17,109 bases of DNA, from contig SGPM01000464.1 of assembly GCA_004802725.1 (NCBI GenBank), positions 1-17,109 of the forward strand, given 5' to 3'. A program made the position numbers and the translations under genes. Shown in pieces: positions 1 to 8,275 of this stretch. The stretch comes from Antrodiella citrinella. Its lineage: Eukaryota; Basidiomycota; Agaricomycetes; Polyporales; Steccherinaceae. The notes beneath the pieces were generated by a model, which was not told the DNA's origin, ran no database searches, and saw only the letters and a program-made list of their open reading frames with translations. How positions within the stretch are numbered: position 1 is the first letter of the stretch; every line of letters begins with the position of its first letter.

Positions 1-37
1 CAGAACTATAGGGAATGAGTAGAAGGGAGTAGAAGAA

Positions 38-150
38 GTCCGATGCACCGTAGAATCGAATCGAAGGGGTCCGATGCACCGTAGAATCGTATAGGAAGGG
101 TCCGACATATCGTAGAATCGACTCGAAGAGGTCCGAAGTGCCGCGGAATA
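38..150. repeat. 31-base tandem repeat, three full units and a partial
   Basis: Units begin with GTCCGA at 38, 69, 100 and 131, so the period is exactly 31 bases. Each full unit has a core close to CCGTAGAATCG followed by a GAAG-type end. The third unit has diverged (CATAT for TGCAC) and the fourth is partial. A 31-base period is not a multiple of three, and the pol frame is closed by a TAA at 155-157, so this is not part of an intact polyprotein. It is probably a minisatellite next to the truncated element. Confidence 0.75.
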
Positions 151-157
151 ATGCTAA

Positions 158-1774
158 AATGGTCTCCTATGGGCGTATCCGGTACCAGCGAGCCGTGGGT
201 CTCATCATCGTCCTCCCTCTATCCATGTTGAGTTATCGGATGCGGTTCAGAAGCGTTACGTTGAGGGCTACCAAAAGGATCCCGCGTTCCGCACGCAATG
301 GGCTAGCGAGTTATATAATGCTGATTCGTGGAATCCGGCGCATCGGTATTTCAAGGATCAACAGGGCTTGCTATTCTTTCGCGACGCCGACTTCCAACCA
401 CGCCTGTGTGTCCCAAGGTCAGAACAAGCGAGAATTCTCAAGGACACTCACCAATCTGCTTTCTTATCTGCACACGCCGGACCGGAGAAGTTGTGGGAGA
501 TGCTGAGCGAGCGAATGTACTGGCCGCGCATGAAGAAGGATATCTTGAAATTTTGTGCCACTTGCGACATATGCCAGAAGTCTAAGGCGGCCAACTTCAC
601 TCGATATGGACGACTCACTCCTAACCCTATTCCGTCTCGGCCGTACGAGTCCATATCGTTGGACTTGATTGTAAACCTCCCATGGTCCAGCGACTTCAAC
701 GCTATGTTGGTCATCGTCGATCGTCTATCAAAACATGCTCAGTTTATCCCCACTACGACGGGGTTAACCGCAGCCGGATTCGCTGCTCTCTTCGTGAAAC
801 ATGTCGCCTGCAGATTCGGACTCCCTACGAGCCTAATCAGTGATCGTGATCCTCGTTGGACGTCGCTGTTTTGGAGGGAAGTAGCCAAGCTCCTGAAAGT
901 CGACATGATGCTGTCGTCGTCGCATCACCCCCAGCACGACGGACAAACAGAGATTGTCAATAGACGACTGGAAATCATGCTGAGGGCGTACGTTGCGGGA
1001 GACAAAGCGTCATGGGCGGAATGGCTTCCCCTTCTCGAACATGCCTATAACAGCACGGCTCACGGCTCTACGGGAGTAGCGCCTTTCTCTCTCATCTACT
1101 CCTTCAAGCCACGGTCTCCGTTGGACTACTTCCTGGCCGATGTGGAAGGGCGAGCGAGTCAAGAGGTAGAAGACTACGTCTCTTCTGCAAAAGCTCGGCT
1201 GGAGACTGCGCGGTTAGCGATAGCGAAAGCGCAGGTAAAGCAAGCGCATTCGTACAATAAAGGTCGGCGGCATCTGGAGTTTGAAGTGGGGGACCTCGTC
1301 TTGGTAAATCCGCATTCTCTGGAGTGGATAGAATCGAAGGGAGAAGGAGCGAAGCTGGTACAACGGTGGATCGGTCCTTTTGAAATCCAGCAACGCATTA
1401 ACGAACATACCTATCGCTTGCGGCTGGGACCAGATTATCCTGGAAGCCCCGTCTTCAACCTGCAACACCTGAAACCGTTCCAACGATCACCAGAGGAGTA
1501 CGGAGAAAGGGAGGTATTACCCTCTCAACTCAGAGCATTGAAACCTGCAGAAGAGGAACAAGAAGTGGAGAAGATTGTCGGGCACCGGTTCAACAAAGCG
1601 AAACGCACCATGCAATACTTGGTCCGATGGGTGGGATACTCGCCCCTGCACGACCAATGGATGACCGCGAGAGAACTGCGCAACGCGCTGTCTTGCTTTG
1701 AGAGGATGTTGAATAGTATAAACTCAAAAAGAGCTTATGTAGAACAAGAATGTATGGTCAAGAAAAGTTTCTAA
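158..1774 (+). CDS. Ty3/Gypsy chromovirus pol polyprotein, C-terminal part (integrase and chromodomain), 5' truncated
   Basis: This is the integrase end of a retrotransposon polyprotein, which inserts the element's cDNA into chromosomes. The frame is open from 158, just after a TAA at 155-157, to the TAA at 1772-1774; it has no start of its own. Counting from the TTG at 368, the HHCC zinc finger is H28, H36, C66, C69. The catalytic triad is D99, D159 and E195, giving the expected DD35E spacing. A GPY/F-type module (RWIGPF) lies near 333-338. A chromodomain lies at about 399-450 (VEKIVGHRF, then YLVRWVGY and DQW), which in chromoviruses directs insertion to marked chromatin. Protease, reverse transcriptase and RNase H are missing. 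The integrase part has no internal stop, so the copy may be fairly young, but it cannot work alone. Family assignment is secure; the subfamily is inferred. Confidence 0.93.
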   Translation, partial: NGLLWAYPVPASRGSHHRPPSIHVELSDAVQKRYVEGYQKDPAFRTQWASELYNADSWNPAHRYFKDQQGLLFFRDADFQPRLCVPRSEQARILKDTHQSAFLSAHAGPEKLWEMLSERMYWPRMKKDILKFCATCDICQKSKAANFTRYGRLTPNPIPSRPYESISLDLIVNLPWSSDFNAMLVIVDRLSKHAQFIPTTTGLTAAGFAALFVKHVACRFGLPTSLISDRDPRWTSLFWREVAKLLKVDMMLSSSHHPQHDGQTEIVNRRLEIMLRAYVAGDKASWAEWLPLLEHAYNSTAHGSTGVAPFSLIYSFKPRSPLDYFLADVEGRASQEVEDYVSSAKARLETARLAIAKAQVKQAHSYNKGRRHLEFEVGDLVLVNPHSLEWIESKGEGAKLVQRWIGPFEIQQRINEHTYRLRLGPDYPGSPVFNLQHLKPFQRSPEEYGEREVLPSQLRALKPAEEEQEVEKIVGHRFNKAKRTMQYLVRWVGYSPLHDQWMTARELRNALSCFERMLNSINSKRAYVEQECMVKKSF

Positions 1775-1815
1775 CTTCAGTTTGAAGTAGAAGTCTTCCT
1801 GATCAAAGAAAATAA

Positions 1816-1834
1816 AACAAGGGGAGGTAGAAAT
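1816..1834 (+). other. possible polypurine tract and 3' LTR start of the Gypsy element
   Basis: About 40 bases after the pol stop is a purine run (AACAAGGGGAGGTAGAAA) followed directly by TG at 1834. That is where a plus-strand primer and a 3' LTR start would be expected. No 5' LTR is in the window to compare, so the LTR start is a guess and its end cannot be placed. Confidence 0.35.
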
Positions 1835-2121
1835 GAACTGAAGCTTTTGAATGAGTTTAAGAAAAGAAAAGGAATTCGACAATCCTCCAAATTATACTGT
1901 GCTTGGTGGAGCGTGTCTTTAGTCGACCAGAGGCACAGTTGAGTTCGGTACTCGCGGTAGAAGTGTTGACGGTTAGAACCCAAAGGTCACTAGGTTGTTA
2001 TATCCACTCTTTGGATTCCTAGCGAAGTCTTCTTCGGCAATCCTAAGTTCCTTCAATGAACTTCTAATCCTCCTAGTACTCTCGTAGTACTTCTCCTAGT
2101 ACGGCAAAAAGGCAAATTGAA

Positions 2122-2771
2122 AGGCGCTACGTTTAGCCCTAACAATTCCTATACGAAGGATGTATAGCAGCTTTTCCTTAAGCTCTATATGATCCTTATG
2201 ATTCTCGAATGGTCCTAGTCTTGATCCTCTTGATCCNGTGCGAAGGGTTCTATAGCAGCGTTACGTAGCTCTATAGGATCCTTATGATTCTCGAATGGGG
2301 AAGTGTCAATAGCGACTTCTCGGTAAGTCCTATCAAGTCACTTCAAACGGCGAGGGTTGAGTTAATAGCGGCCTTTCGTAAGCCCTATTAGACTCCTGGT
2401 AGTGTCAATAGCGACTTCTCGGTAAGTCCTATTGGATCACTACAAAACTCCTGGTAGTGTCAATAGCGACTACTCTTAGTCCTATTGGATCACTACAAAC
2501 GGCGGGGGTTAGAGCTGATAGCAACTTCGTCAAGTTCTATCCAGTCTCTGGTCCTAGGAAGATAATAGCGACTTCGTCAAGTCCTATTAGTCTCCTTCCA
2601 AACGGCTTTGTGATGGGTAAAAGGGAGCCTTATATTCACTTGTACTCGGTTACAAGGGAATTGCTCAGGCCTTTGAATCCGATCACCGGCGGAACTGATC
2701 TCGGTAAGAAGTCCTAGTTAAAGGCTCCTTAAGTCGCAATAGAAATCGATAGACTTCGATTTCTATTCGAC
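2122..2771. repeat. array of stem-loop repeats with a conserved bulged C
   Basis: At least ten stem-loops recur about every 45-100 bases. Most read (N)ATAG, an unpaired C, a second half-stem, a 4-8 base loop, the complementary half-stem, then CTAT(N). Positions: 2122-2140, 2163-2189, 2250-2276, 2309-2333, 2363-2390, 2406-2434, 2461-2487, 2517-2541, 2563-2589 and 2733-2771. The inner stem varies but stays paired: AGCTT/AAGCT, GACTT/AAGTC, GACTA/TAGTC, AACTT/AAGTT, GCTA/TAGC, GGC/GCC. Loops are often CTCGGT or CGTC. A hairpin without the bulge but with the CTCGGT loop lies at 2639-2656. No long open frame explains the region. Whether the structure acts as RNA or DNA is unknown. Confidence 0.85.
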
Positions 2772-2785
2772 TTCGAATAGATAAA

Positions 2786-2882
2786 GGGTGGGAAAAGCGG
2801 GGGTAGGTGCGTGTGGGAAAGTTGGGGGTAAGGTGCGTAAGAGTGGGGGTGGGGGTGAGGAATGGGGGGAAGAAAAAGGGGG
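2786..2882 (+). repeat. G-rich strand-asymmetric tract (G-quadruplex potential)
   Basis: Runs of three to six G recur across about 100 bases with almost no C on this strand, separated by short A/T-containing spacers. Several closely spaced G-runs satisfy the usual sequence rule for G-quadruplexes. A TATATA lies about 50 bases downstream, at 2929-2934, so the tract might belong to an LTR promoter. That link is inference. Confidence 0.5.
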
Positions 2883-3148
2883 TATCTTGAAAGTAGCTGA
2901 TCAGGTTCCTGGCTTCGGAGGTCGGCCTTATATACTCTACGGGTAGTAGACGAGAAAAAGTTATGTAAGATTCTTAGTAATCGAAAGAAGGTTCTGGTAG
3001 GTTCCGTAATGTTCCACGACATTCCGTGTCATTCCGAGGCATTCTGAGCGCTTATTCAGCGACGATGTGTGGTCGTGCTTCGACTAAGCTCTGCCAACAC
3101 ATTGCCTGGGGGCTGATGGAATAGTGATTTGTCGTGTCTTGTGAACAT

Positions 3149-3463
3149 TCCGGGGCCTTCCGTGAGGTTCCGGAGCAAAGTTTTGCTCCTCCAAAAATGG
3201 TCCGGCCGGCCTCGTGACAATCTCAGAAGGTCCGGAATGGTAATCCGGGGAGGCAATCTTGTCACGTCCCTGGAGTCCATCTCGGTCCGGAACCTTCCCG
3301 AGCATTCCCACAGGTCTTGTGACTTTTGGGAATTATCCGGGGGGTTATTGGCGTATTCTGAGAGTCCGGGCTTGCTGACAAAGTACTCCGGGGCTTTGTG
3401 ACAGTCTCCGGGGGTTCTGTCACATGCTACGGCCCAGAACATTCTGTTCCCAGGATATTCCGG
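3149..3463. repeat. cluster of TCCGG and GTGAC/GTCAC motifs
   Basis: TCCGG occurs at 3149, 3169, 3201, 3231, 3244, 3286, 3336, 3365, 3387, 3407 and 3459: eleven times in about 315 bases, against about 0.3 expected by chance. Interleaved are GTGAC or GTCAC words, for example CTCGTGAC, CTTGTCAC, CTTGTGAC, TTTGTGAC and TCTGTCAC. The pattern looks like a decayed tandem repeat or an array of protein-binding sites, perhaps inside a long LTR. Open frames on either strand here show no recognisable domain. Confidence 0.6.
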
Positions 3464-3516
3464 CGTATTCGTTTCGGGTTTCGGAACTACTTTGTGGCGG
3501 CAGGGGTTTCTTTGGC

Positions 3517-3609
3517 AATGAAAATAAAGAAAGAAATGGAAAATAAAAGGTGAACTTGGTAAGGTCTTAAAGAAAAGAAAGAAATTAAAAAGAAAAAGGT
3601 AAGGGGTGG
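3517..3609 (+). repeat. A/G-rich polypurine stretch
   Basis: About 90 bases are almost entirely A and G, with many AAAGAAA-type words and two AATAAA-like hexamers, ending in AAGGGGTGGG. It could serve as a polypurine tract or low-complexity spacer. No gene is seen in it. Confidence 0.4.
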
Positions 3610-3625
3610 GCCATGTGCCTTTGGG

Positions 3626-4159
3626 TCATGTGACCTTGTCCGTCTTCCAGAGGATTAGCGCGGGTGATGCGCTGGCGAGTGTCTTCTCCAGCTGTACTCG
3701 GGTCTCGGATCCGATTGCTGCATGCCTATTATTGACGTAACGGGCCCTGATCCCGGTGGGCTTATCACGACCTTCGTGATATGCGGGACCGTGGTGAGTG
3801 CAGCGACTGGATTCGTGGCATTTTAATCGTGCCATGGGGGTGACTCTGCTTCTCCTAGATAGCTCGGTGACCTTCGCCTTGCAGGAGCTTCCTCCTGCTC
3901 GGGTGCCAGGTGATGTGGTCGCGCAAACTGGGGGCTCGGTGGTGGGCTTCCAGGTGTGAGCGTAGGATTCTCGTGTCAGATCGCGTATCTGAGGGGGCGC
4001 TTCTTGTAGCTTAGCGCTGTCTCCTAGTCGTACTCGTGTTTGAGTCCCTTGATCCTGATACCACATGTTTCCGACTCCCGAAGAGAAGCCTGACTTGGGC
4101 AGCCTGATCTTTGCTGCTATTTTCGTGGGCTTCTTTTTGATCTTCGCGGCAGTGGTCAC
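3626..4159 (-). CDS. open frame downstream of the proline-rich ORF; hypothetical
   Basis: An open frame of 177 codons follows the larger minus-strand frame, beginning on a GTG that overlaps its stop (GTGA). GTG is not a normal eukaryotic start, so this may be the same protein shifted by one frameshift, a second exon, or chance. The N-terminal part is strongly basic (lysine-rich, KKKPTK-type). It has a few Cys and His residues (near KCHESSRC) but no clean zinc knuckle. I recognise no family. It is included because it abuts a more convincing frame in the same orientation. Confidence 0.25.
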   Translation of the reverse strand: MTTAAKIKKKPTKIAAKIRLPKSGFSSGVGNMWYQDQGTQTRVRLGDSAKLQEAPPQIRDLTRESYAHTWKPTTEPPVCATTSPGTRAGGSSCKAKVTELSRRSRVTPMARLKCHESSRCTHHGPAYHEGRDKPTGIRARYVNNRHAAIGSETRVQLEKTLASASPALILWKTDKVT

Positions 4160-5097
4160 GGGGTGGATATTTCTGGCGGAGCGAAGAGCGGCAGGGAGAG
4201 TCGCGGTGTGCGTACTCGACCTTCCCTTTCGTGTCTCTTTCGGAGGTTGACTCTTCCTTCCTCCTTCAACAGCGATATTCCTTTGCAGAATATCAATGGA
4301 CCTTCCGTTTGACGGTATTCGAGGAGGGTGCGTGTCTGTAGGAGGGGTCCTCTGGTACGTCCTTCACAGAATACGGCTATATTCTGTCTGCCCGGTACCA
4401 AACTGGTTTGGTGCAGGACAACGGGTGTGGACATAGGGGAGGGTGCGGGTGTTTGGTCTTCGATGAAGACCGGCGAGTCTGGGGAGAGTTGATTCTCCTG
4501 TTCCCATTGAAGTAGTACAGGGCCAGCAGTGACTTCGCTGGCGTGAGGAGGGGCAACGGGCAGGTCGACAGTGTCGACTTCCCATGCGCGAGGGATGAAA
4601 GTGCTGGGAACAGTTCCCCACCATGCAGGCGGAGTGCCTATGACTGGGGACGGAGAGGACAGGGGAATTGGAGGACGCGGTGTGGGGACACGAGGAGGAG
4701 GAGACGGAGACGGAGGAGGAGGAAGGTTCTCGCTGCTCAGATATTCAGGGTTGACGTCGGCTATGACCATAGTATTGATGATCACATTCTGGACTAATTC
4801 CAGCTCTATCATCATTGTGCGGAAGCGGTTGAGCAGCTCATTGATACTGTTGATCGTGTAATTGGGTTCGCGTAGTGCACCATGGGCGACATGGTGGGCG
4901 GCTTCCATGTGACGGAGAACGATGAGGAGAGTGCTCAATGTCGGGTACGGTTGGAGCTTGGCGAGGACGTCAACGACCGACAAGCCAGGGGATGCGAGGA
5001 ATCCGCCGACTGCAGTACGCATGGCGGTGAGATCAACATTGGCGTGGGGAATGGAGAACTGGGCAGAGAAATAGGATGAGTATTGACTGAAATGCAA
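4156..5097 (-). CDS. hypothetical protein: helical N-terminal domain and proline-rich tail, possibly a retroelement gag
   Basis: The frame of about 313 codons opens on TTG. It stays open upstream to a TGA near 5240, with no in-frame ATG before residue 26 (the first clear ATG, at LTAMRT), so the true start is uncertain. The first 130 residues look alpha-helical and Leu/Ile/Met-rich. They are followed by a proline/serine tail (PPPPSPSPPP and similar), an acidic stretch, and a basic end (LRKRHEREGR). This layout resembles the two small ORFs of element E (14465-15169 and 15266-16009), which suggests a gag-like protein of a related non-autonomous element. That is inference from architecture only; no conserved motif was aligned. 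A host gene or chance frame remains possible. Confidence 0.45.
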   Translation of the reverse strand: MHFSQYSSYFSAQFSIPHANVDLTAMRTAVGGFLASPGLSVVDVLAKLQPYPTLSTLLIVLRHMEAAHHVAHGALREPNYTINSINELLNRFRTMMIELELVQNVIINTMVIADVNPEYLSSENLPPPPSPSPPPRVPTPRPPIPLSSPSPVIGTPPAWWGTVPSTFIPRAWEVDTVDLPVAPPHASEVTAGPVLLQWEQENQLSPDSPVFIEDQTPAPSPMSTPVVLHQTSLVPGRQNIAVFCEGRTRGPLLQTRTLLEYRQTEGPLIFCKGISLLKEEGRVNLRKRHEREGRVRTPRLSLPLFAPPEISTP

Positions 5098-5220
5098 ACG
5101 ATTGGCAGAGGAGGCGAGGGACGTGGAGCGAGTTACGATTCCTGAAGAATGAAGGAATCGTTCTTGGTGGAAAGTTGGCAGGGGGGTTGTAAACAGAAAC
5201 TTTTTTTGTCCAAACCATGG

Positions 5221-5766
5221 GAGTATTTTTTGTATTGATAGTCAGTAATCTGAGACTCTATGGTTGATACAACACTTAAACGCTCAAAAAGCGCCCATAT
5301 TTTGTATTGACGTCAGTACATATTGTGACTACCAATAGTACTGGTTTTGTATTACTGATGTAACCCTAAGGCCTCTTGATCTAGATCGGTAATCAGACCA
5401 CTTTCCTCTCAAATTGCATCAAACATTTTACCCTCTAAAATCGTCTTACACCTCATATTCCCCTCTTGTGGTTTCAAAACGAAGATCGGTCATGTTTTGC
5501 ATATGTGGAGGCTCATTTTGTGTGGCCATCCTTATCTAAAAAGCGCTTACCAATCCTAACCCTAGCTTAGATTATATTAAGCGCCCGTCGATCAGAGCAG
5601 CTATGGTCAAGCTGGGGATGGCTCAAATTATGGCACAAAGGTATGATGTCATTCACTGGGCATCCCAGCTAATGATGTCACTTCATGCCACATCTATTTT
5701 ACTACGCAATCAAATCTACTGATCTATGTACTGATTTAGGTAGCTATAGGTAGTAATTCTGCAATT
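5221..5766. other. AT-rich region, no gene seen
   Basis: No credible frame on either strand. TTTTGTATT recurs near 5228, 5300 and 5345, the first two copies continuing as GA followed by a TCAGTA-type end. AAGCGC recurs near 5290, 5540 and 5579. A short inverted pair (AGCTGGGGATG near 5610, GCATCCCAGCT near 5660) and a decayed direct repeat around ATGATGTCA (near 5643 and 5671) suggest remnants of a small mobile element, with no defined ends. Confidence 0.4.
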
Positions 5767-6431
5767 GTGACATCAGTTCAGCTCCGACAGCTACCGCGCT
5801 TACGGGCGTGTCAATGCGTTTCGTACTGGACATTCACCGTCCTTAGGTGCCAGCCTGGTGCGGCGGAATACGATCACGGAGACGCCCATCGGAGGAACAC
5901 GGTCCAAACTCGCGTGGGTCGGCTAGGACCCCGATCTCCCACGGAAGCTGATCTACCGCCAGCCTGATTATCGGCGGGCCCCATCGATCATTTGGTTTCC
6001 CCGGCGGCTCTCCCTCTACGCTCTTCCCTCGACGACCTCGACCAATATGCCCGTCGCCGACCTCGACGTATGCCTCCATCGCAGACAGGAACACTGGGGG
6101 GACACAGAGGGATGCGAATAGGAGCGGCGGGGACGGTTCCCAACACGCCGATCCGACAACTGGGCTGGGGGGGACGGCGGACATGGCTCGGTGGGGGGGA
6201 GCAGCACTCAGCGATGCGAGAGGCGATGAGGGTGCGCGTACGAAGATGGTAAGTAGGTACTTGTACAATACGATGACAAGAGTAGTAAACTAATCCGAAT
6301 ATAAAGCTGTTAGGGTACGATTAAACGGAAGGAGACTAGGGTCACCTCCTCGAGTGTCGAGGCGAGGCGTGTCCGCTGCTCGTCGTGGGGCGCACGCACA
6401 TAGCGAGGTGACACGGCGGGGATACGCACGC
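5767..6431. other. GC-rich region, no supported gene
   Basis: Several overlapping frames of 60-140 codons lie here on both strands. All are of low complexity (Arg/Pro/Gly-rich) and show no domain, as expected from GC-rich DNA without stops. A GTAAGT at 6250-6255 could be a splice donor for a plus-strand exon, but no matching acceptor or protein could be recognised. 6260-6431 holds nothing recognisable before the 3' end of the minus-strand gene at 6432. Confidence 0.35.
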
Positions 6432-7018
6432 TCACGCGTCATCCATATCGTCATTCACCAGGATCTGCAGCGCCGCCCACAGCCTCGCCTCCTCGTCCTC
6501 CTCCAGGATCTGGCGCCACACCCGGGCGATCTTCTGGTCCTTCGACGACTGCTGCTCCGCGCCGCCCTTTGCGTACGTGAACCATCCCCGCGCTGCTTCA
6601 CCGAAGAGGTCCCCATAGAAATACTTCAACGCGGCATCAGTGTCAGCTTTGTTCTGCGCAGCACGCGCATCCCTCAACTTCTCGTTGATCTGCTTGTACG
6701 TGAGGTGAGTCCCATCCTTGTGGCTGTGTTCCTTCCAGAACGCATCTTCGCTGCCGAGCCACTCTTTCTCTTCAACGATGAACTATGCCGTGTCGCTAAC
6801 ATGAGCTTGACTTCGCTTTGATCAGGCACTCAGTACTTACCTTCCAAAGCCCCCATGTCACCTTTAACGCGTTCCAGTGGTTGGTACCGGTCCCACCGCT
6901 GCCGTTCGCATTCTCCGGTGAGTTCTCCCACTGGCCTGACGCTTTTTGGGTCTTCCTGATCTTCGGATTGACCCACTTCTGATAGAGCACGTCCCAGTAC
7001 TTGACAGGGATCTGCTGG
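6432..7018 (-). pseudogene. 3' end of a spliced hypothetical gene, truncated by LTR A
   Basis: Two minus-strand exons join in phase across a 58-base intron at 6783-6840, which begins GTAAGT and ends ATAG. Exon 1 (7018 to 6841) encodes a Trp/Lys-rich stretch with a Gly/Asn-rich patch (ANGSGGTGTN) and ends ...TWGLWK. Exon 2 (6782 to 6432) continues FIVEEKEW and ends DDMDDA then TGA. About 117 residues follow the splice. They are charged, helical and Ala/Asp/Glu/Lys-rich, with an aromatic cluster (YFYGDLF, RGWFTY). I recognise no family. The reading frame is already open where the LTR begins at 7019, so the 5' part has been lost or displaced. This is the only stretch that resembles a spliced cellular gene, though an element-borne gene cannot be excluded. 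The intron call rests on consensus sites and frame only. Confidence 0.6.
6783..6840 (-). other. predicted 58-base GT-AG intron
   Basis: On the minus strand the donor is AAG/GTAAGTACT and the acceptor CATAG/TTC. The length is typical of basidiomycete introns. Removing it joins two frames in phase 0; without removal the first frame reaches a stop shortly after the donor. Confidence 0.65.
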
Positions 7019-7347
7019 TGTTAAACCAAGGAGTAGATCGACTTGGGAGGACTCTAAGACAGACCACTGGAGTCTGAGATGAGCAACTGAACTGGATATT
7101 GAGCAAGACAATATCTACACACCTGGAGTCTGAGATGAGCAACTGAAGGTTGCCTGAGCGCTCAGACTCGTGGGAACATCCGCATTAGGAAGGGGAACAC
7201 AAACAACACAAGTCCAAGTCTATCTTGGACACAGAAAGAACCACAGCATGGAAATGGACGGGTAGGGTATCAGAATGATGGGGGAAGTGAGGGGAATCCG
7301 AATATGATAAAGAGAAGAAAGTAGAGCATCAAGAAGCTCGTCCAACA
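7019..7347. mobile_element. LTR A (329 bases), same family as the solo LTR at 10468-10807
   Basis: It starts TGTTAAACC and ends GTCCAACA, so TGTT...AACA termini are present, and the whole sequence is repeated almost unchanged at 10468-10807. The two copies differ by an 11-base insertion/deletion and about five single bases. It contains a 25-base direct repeat (7067-7091 and 7123-7147). Flanks GCTGG and GTAGT are not a target duplication, and the sequence changes from the hypothetical gene to gag across it. The copy therefore probably marks a recombination point, not a simple insertion. Orientation is undetermined. Confidence 0.85.
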
Positions 7348-8275
7348 GTAGTTTCCACCCCCTCTGTTCCCATAGTAACCTCCGCTTCCTCCACTGCTTC
7401 CATTGCCCCCTCTGTCTTCTTTGCCTAGTTGATCGATAACAATCGCCACCTGATAGTATTCTTCCATCTTGGTCTTTCCGATGGTGTTGGTTGCCACCCT
7501 TGATGCGAGCCATGGTCTTAACCCATCAAGAAACCATTTTCGCTGCATTTCCAAATGGTTGTCTTTGGTTAGCGCGAGAAGGGATTGGAATTCTGCAACA
7601 TATTGTTCTGCAGTACCCTTCTGTTGGAGTTTTCCGATGGCTGCTATGGCTGCGCTAACGGAATTGATGGGTTTGAAGAAGTCGGTGATCTTTGTGTAGA
7701 GTTCATCAACATTGTTGGGGAAATCTTCAGTGTTGTTCTCATGGAAGATGGTTTCGAGGTAGACTTCTTTCCATGTTGCCGTGCTTCCTTCGCTCATAAA
7801 GGATAGGACGAACCCAATTTGCTGTTCTGATTCCTGGTAGATCTTTGAATTGATCCGGAGATAGAGTTTGCCATCCGAGATGAAATGTTCTGTATTGACT
7901 CTTTCTCCATCAAACGCTTTGGGTTGTCCTATCTTTAGCTCGGTGGGTTTCGGTGCGGTAGCCCTGGTTTCAGTGCGATGGGTACGGCGAAATCTTTGAG
8001 TAGTGGGTGCGGCAGGGGTGTGGGTCGTGTTAGGTGGGGGTTGTGGGGGAGTGACTGGTCTGGAAATTTCTGCTTCAATCTGATCTTCTGATGGGGCAGG
8101 TGAAGTGGTCCAGGATTGTTCAGTTGGGGCGGGTTCTGTTTGTTCTGGTGCTTTTCTTCCGCCCTTGAACCAATTGTCTACTAGTCGTGAGACTCTAGCT
8201 CTGATGTCGTTGTAAAAGGTTCCGTCTGGTCTTTGAAGTCTGTCGTGGGTTACAAACCATCCTGGTGGATCCTGA
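7348..8275 (-). pseudogene. Ty3/Gypsy-type Gag fragment, both ends cut by LTRs
   Basis: An uninterrupted minus-strand frame of about 309 codons runs from the edge of LTR C (8275) to the edge of LTR A (7348). It reads, in order: a start-less N-terminal segment (PPGWFVTHDRLQRPDG), a Pro/Thr/Glu-rich linker, and then the retroelement gag core. That core has KIGQPKAFDGERV, a helical block with IGFVLSFMSEG and WKEVYLETIF, QKGTAEQYVAEFQSL and WFLDGLRPWLASRV, followed by a Gly/Ser/Asn-rich tail. The core order matches retrotransposon gag proteins that assemble the virus-like particle. The expected C-terminal CCHC knuckle is missing because LTR A cuts the frame just after GGGNYCW. No start codon remains at the other end. 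It could be from the same kind of element as the pol at 158-1774, but nothing here proves that. Confidence 0.85.

Noticed and set aside
2122..2771. CRISPR-like array
   Set aside because: Units are diverged hairpins with uneven spacing and no constant direct repeat or unique spacers, and the context is eukaryotic.
2729..3442. Minus-strand frames across the G-rich and TCCGG regions
   Set aside because: Composition-driven frames (Pro/His/Arg-rich) with no domain and overlapping alternatives on both strands.
5843..6268. Minus-strand frame of 141 codons
   Set aside because: Low-complexity Pro/Ser/Arg product in GC-rich DNA, overlapped by equally long frames on the other strand, no motif.
7220..7347. 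C-terminal extension of the gag frame into 7347-7270
   Set aside because: The residues after GGGNYCW are encoded by LTR A, not by the gag gene.
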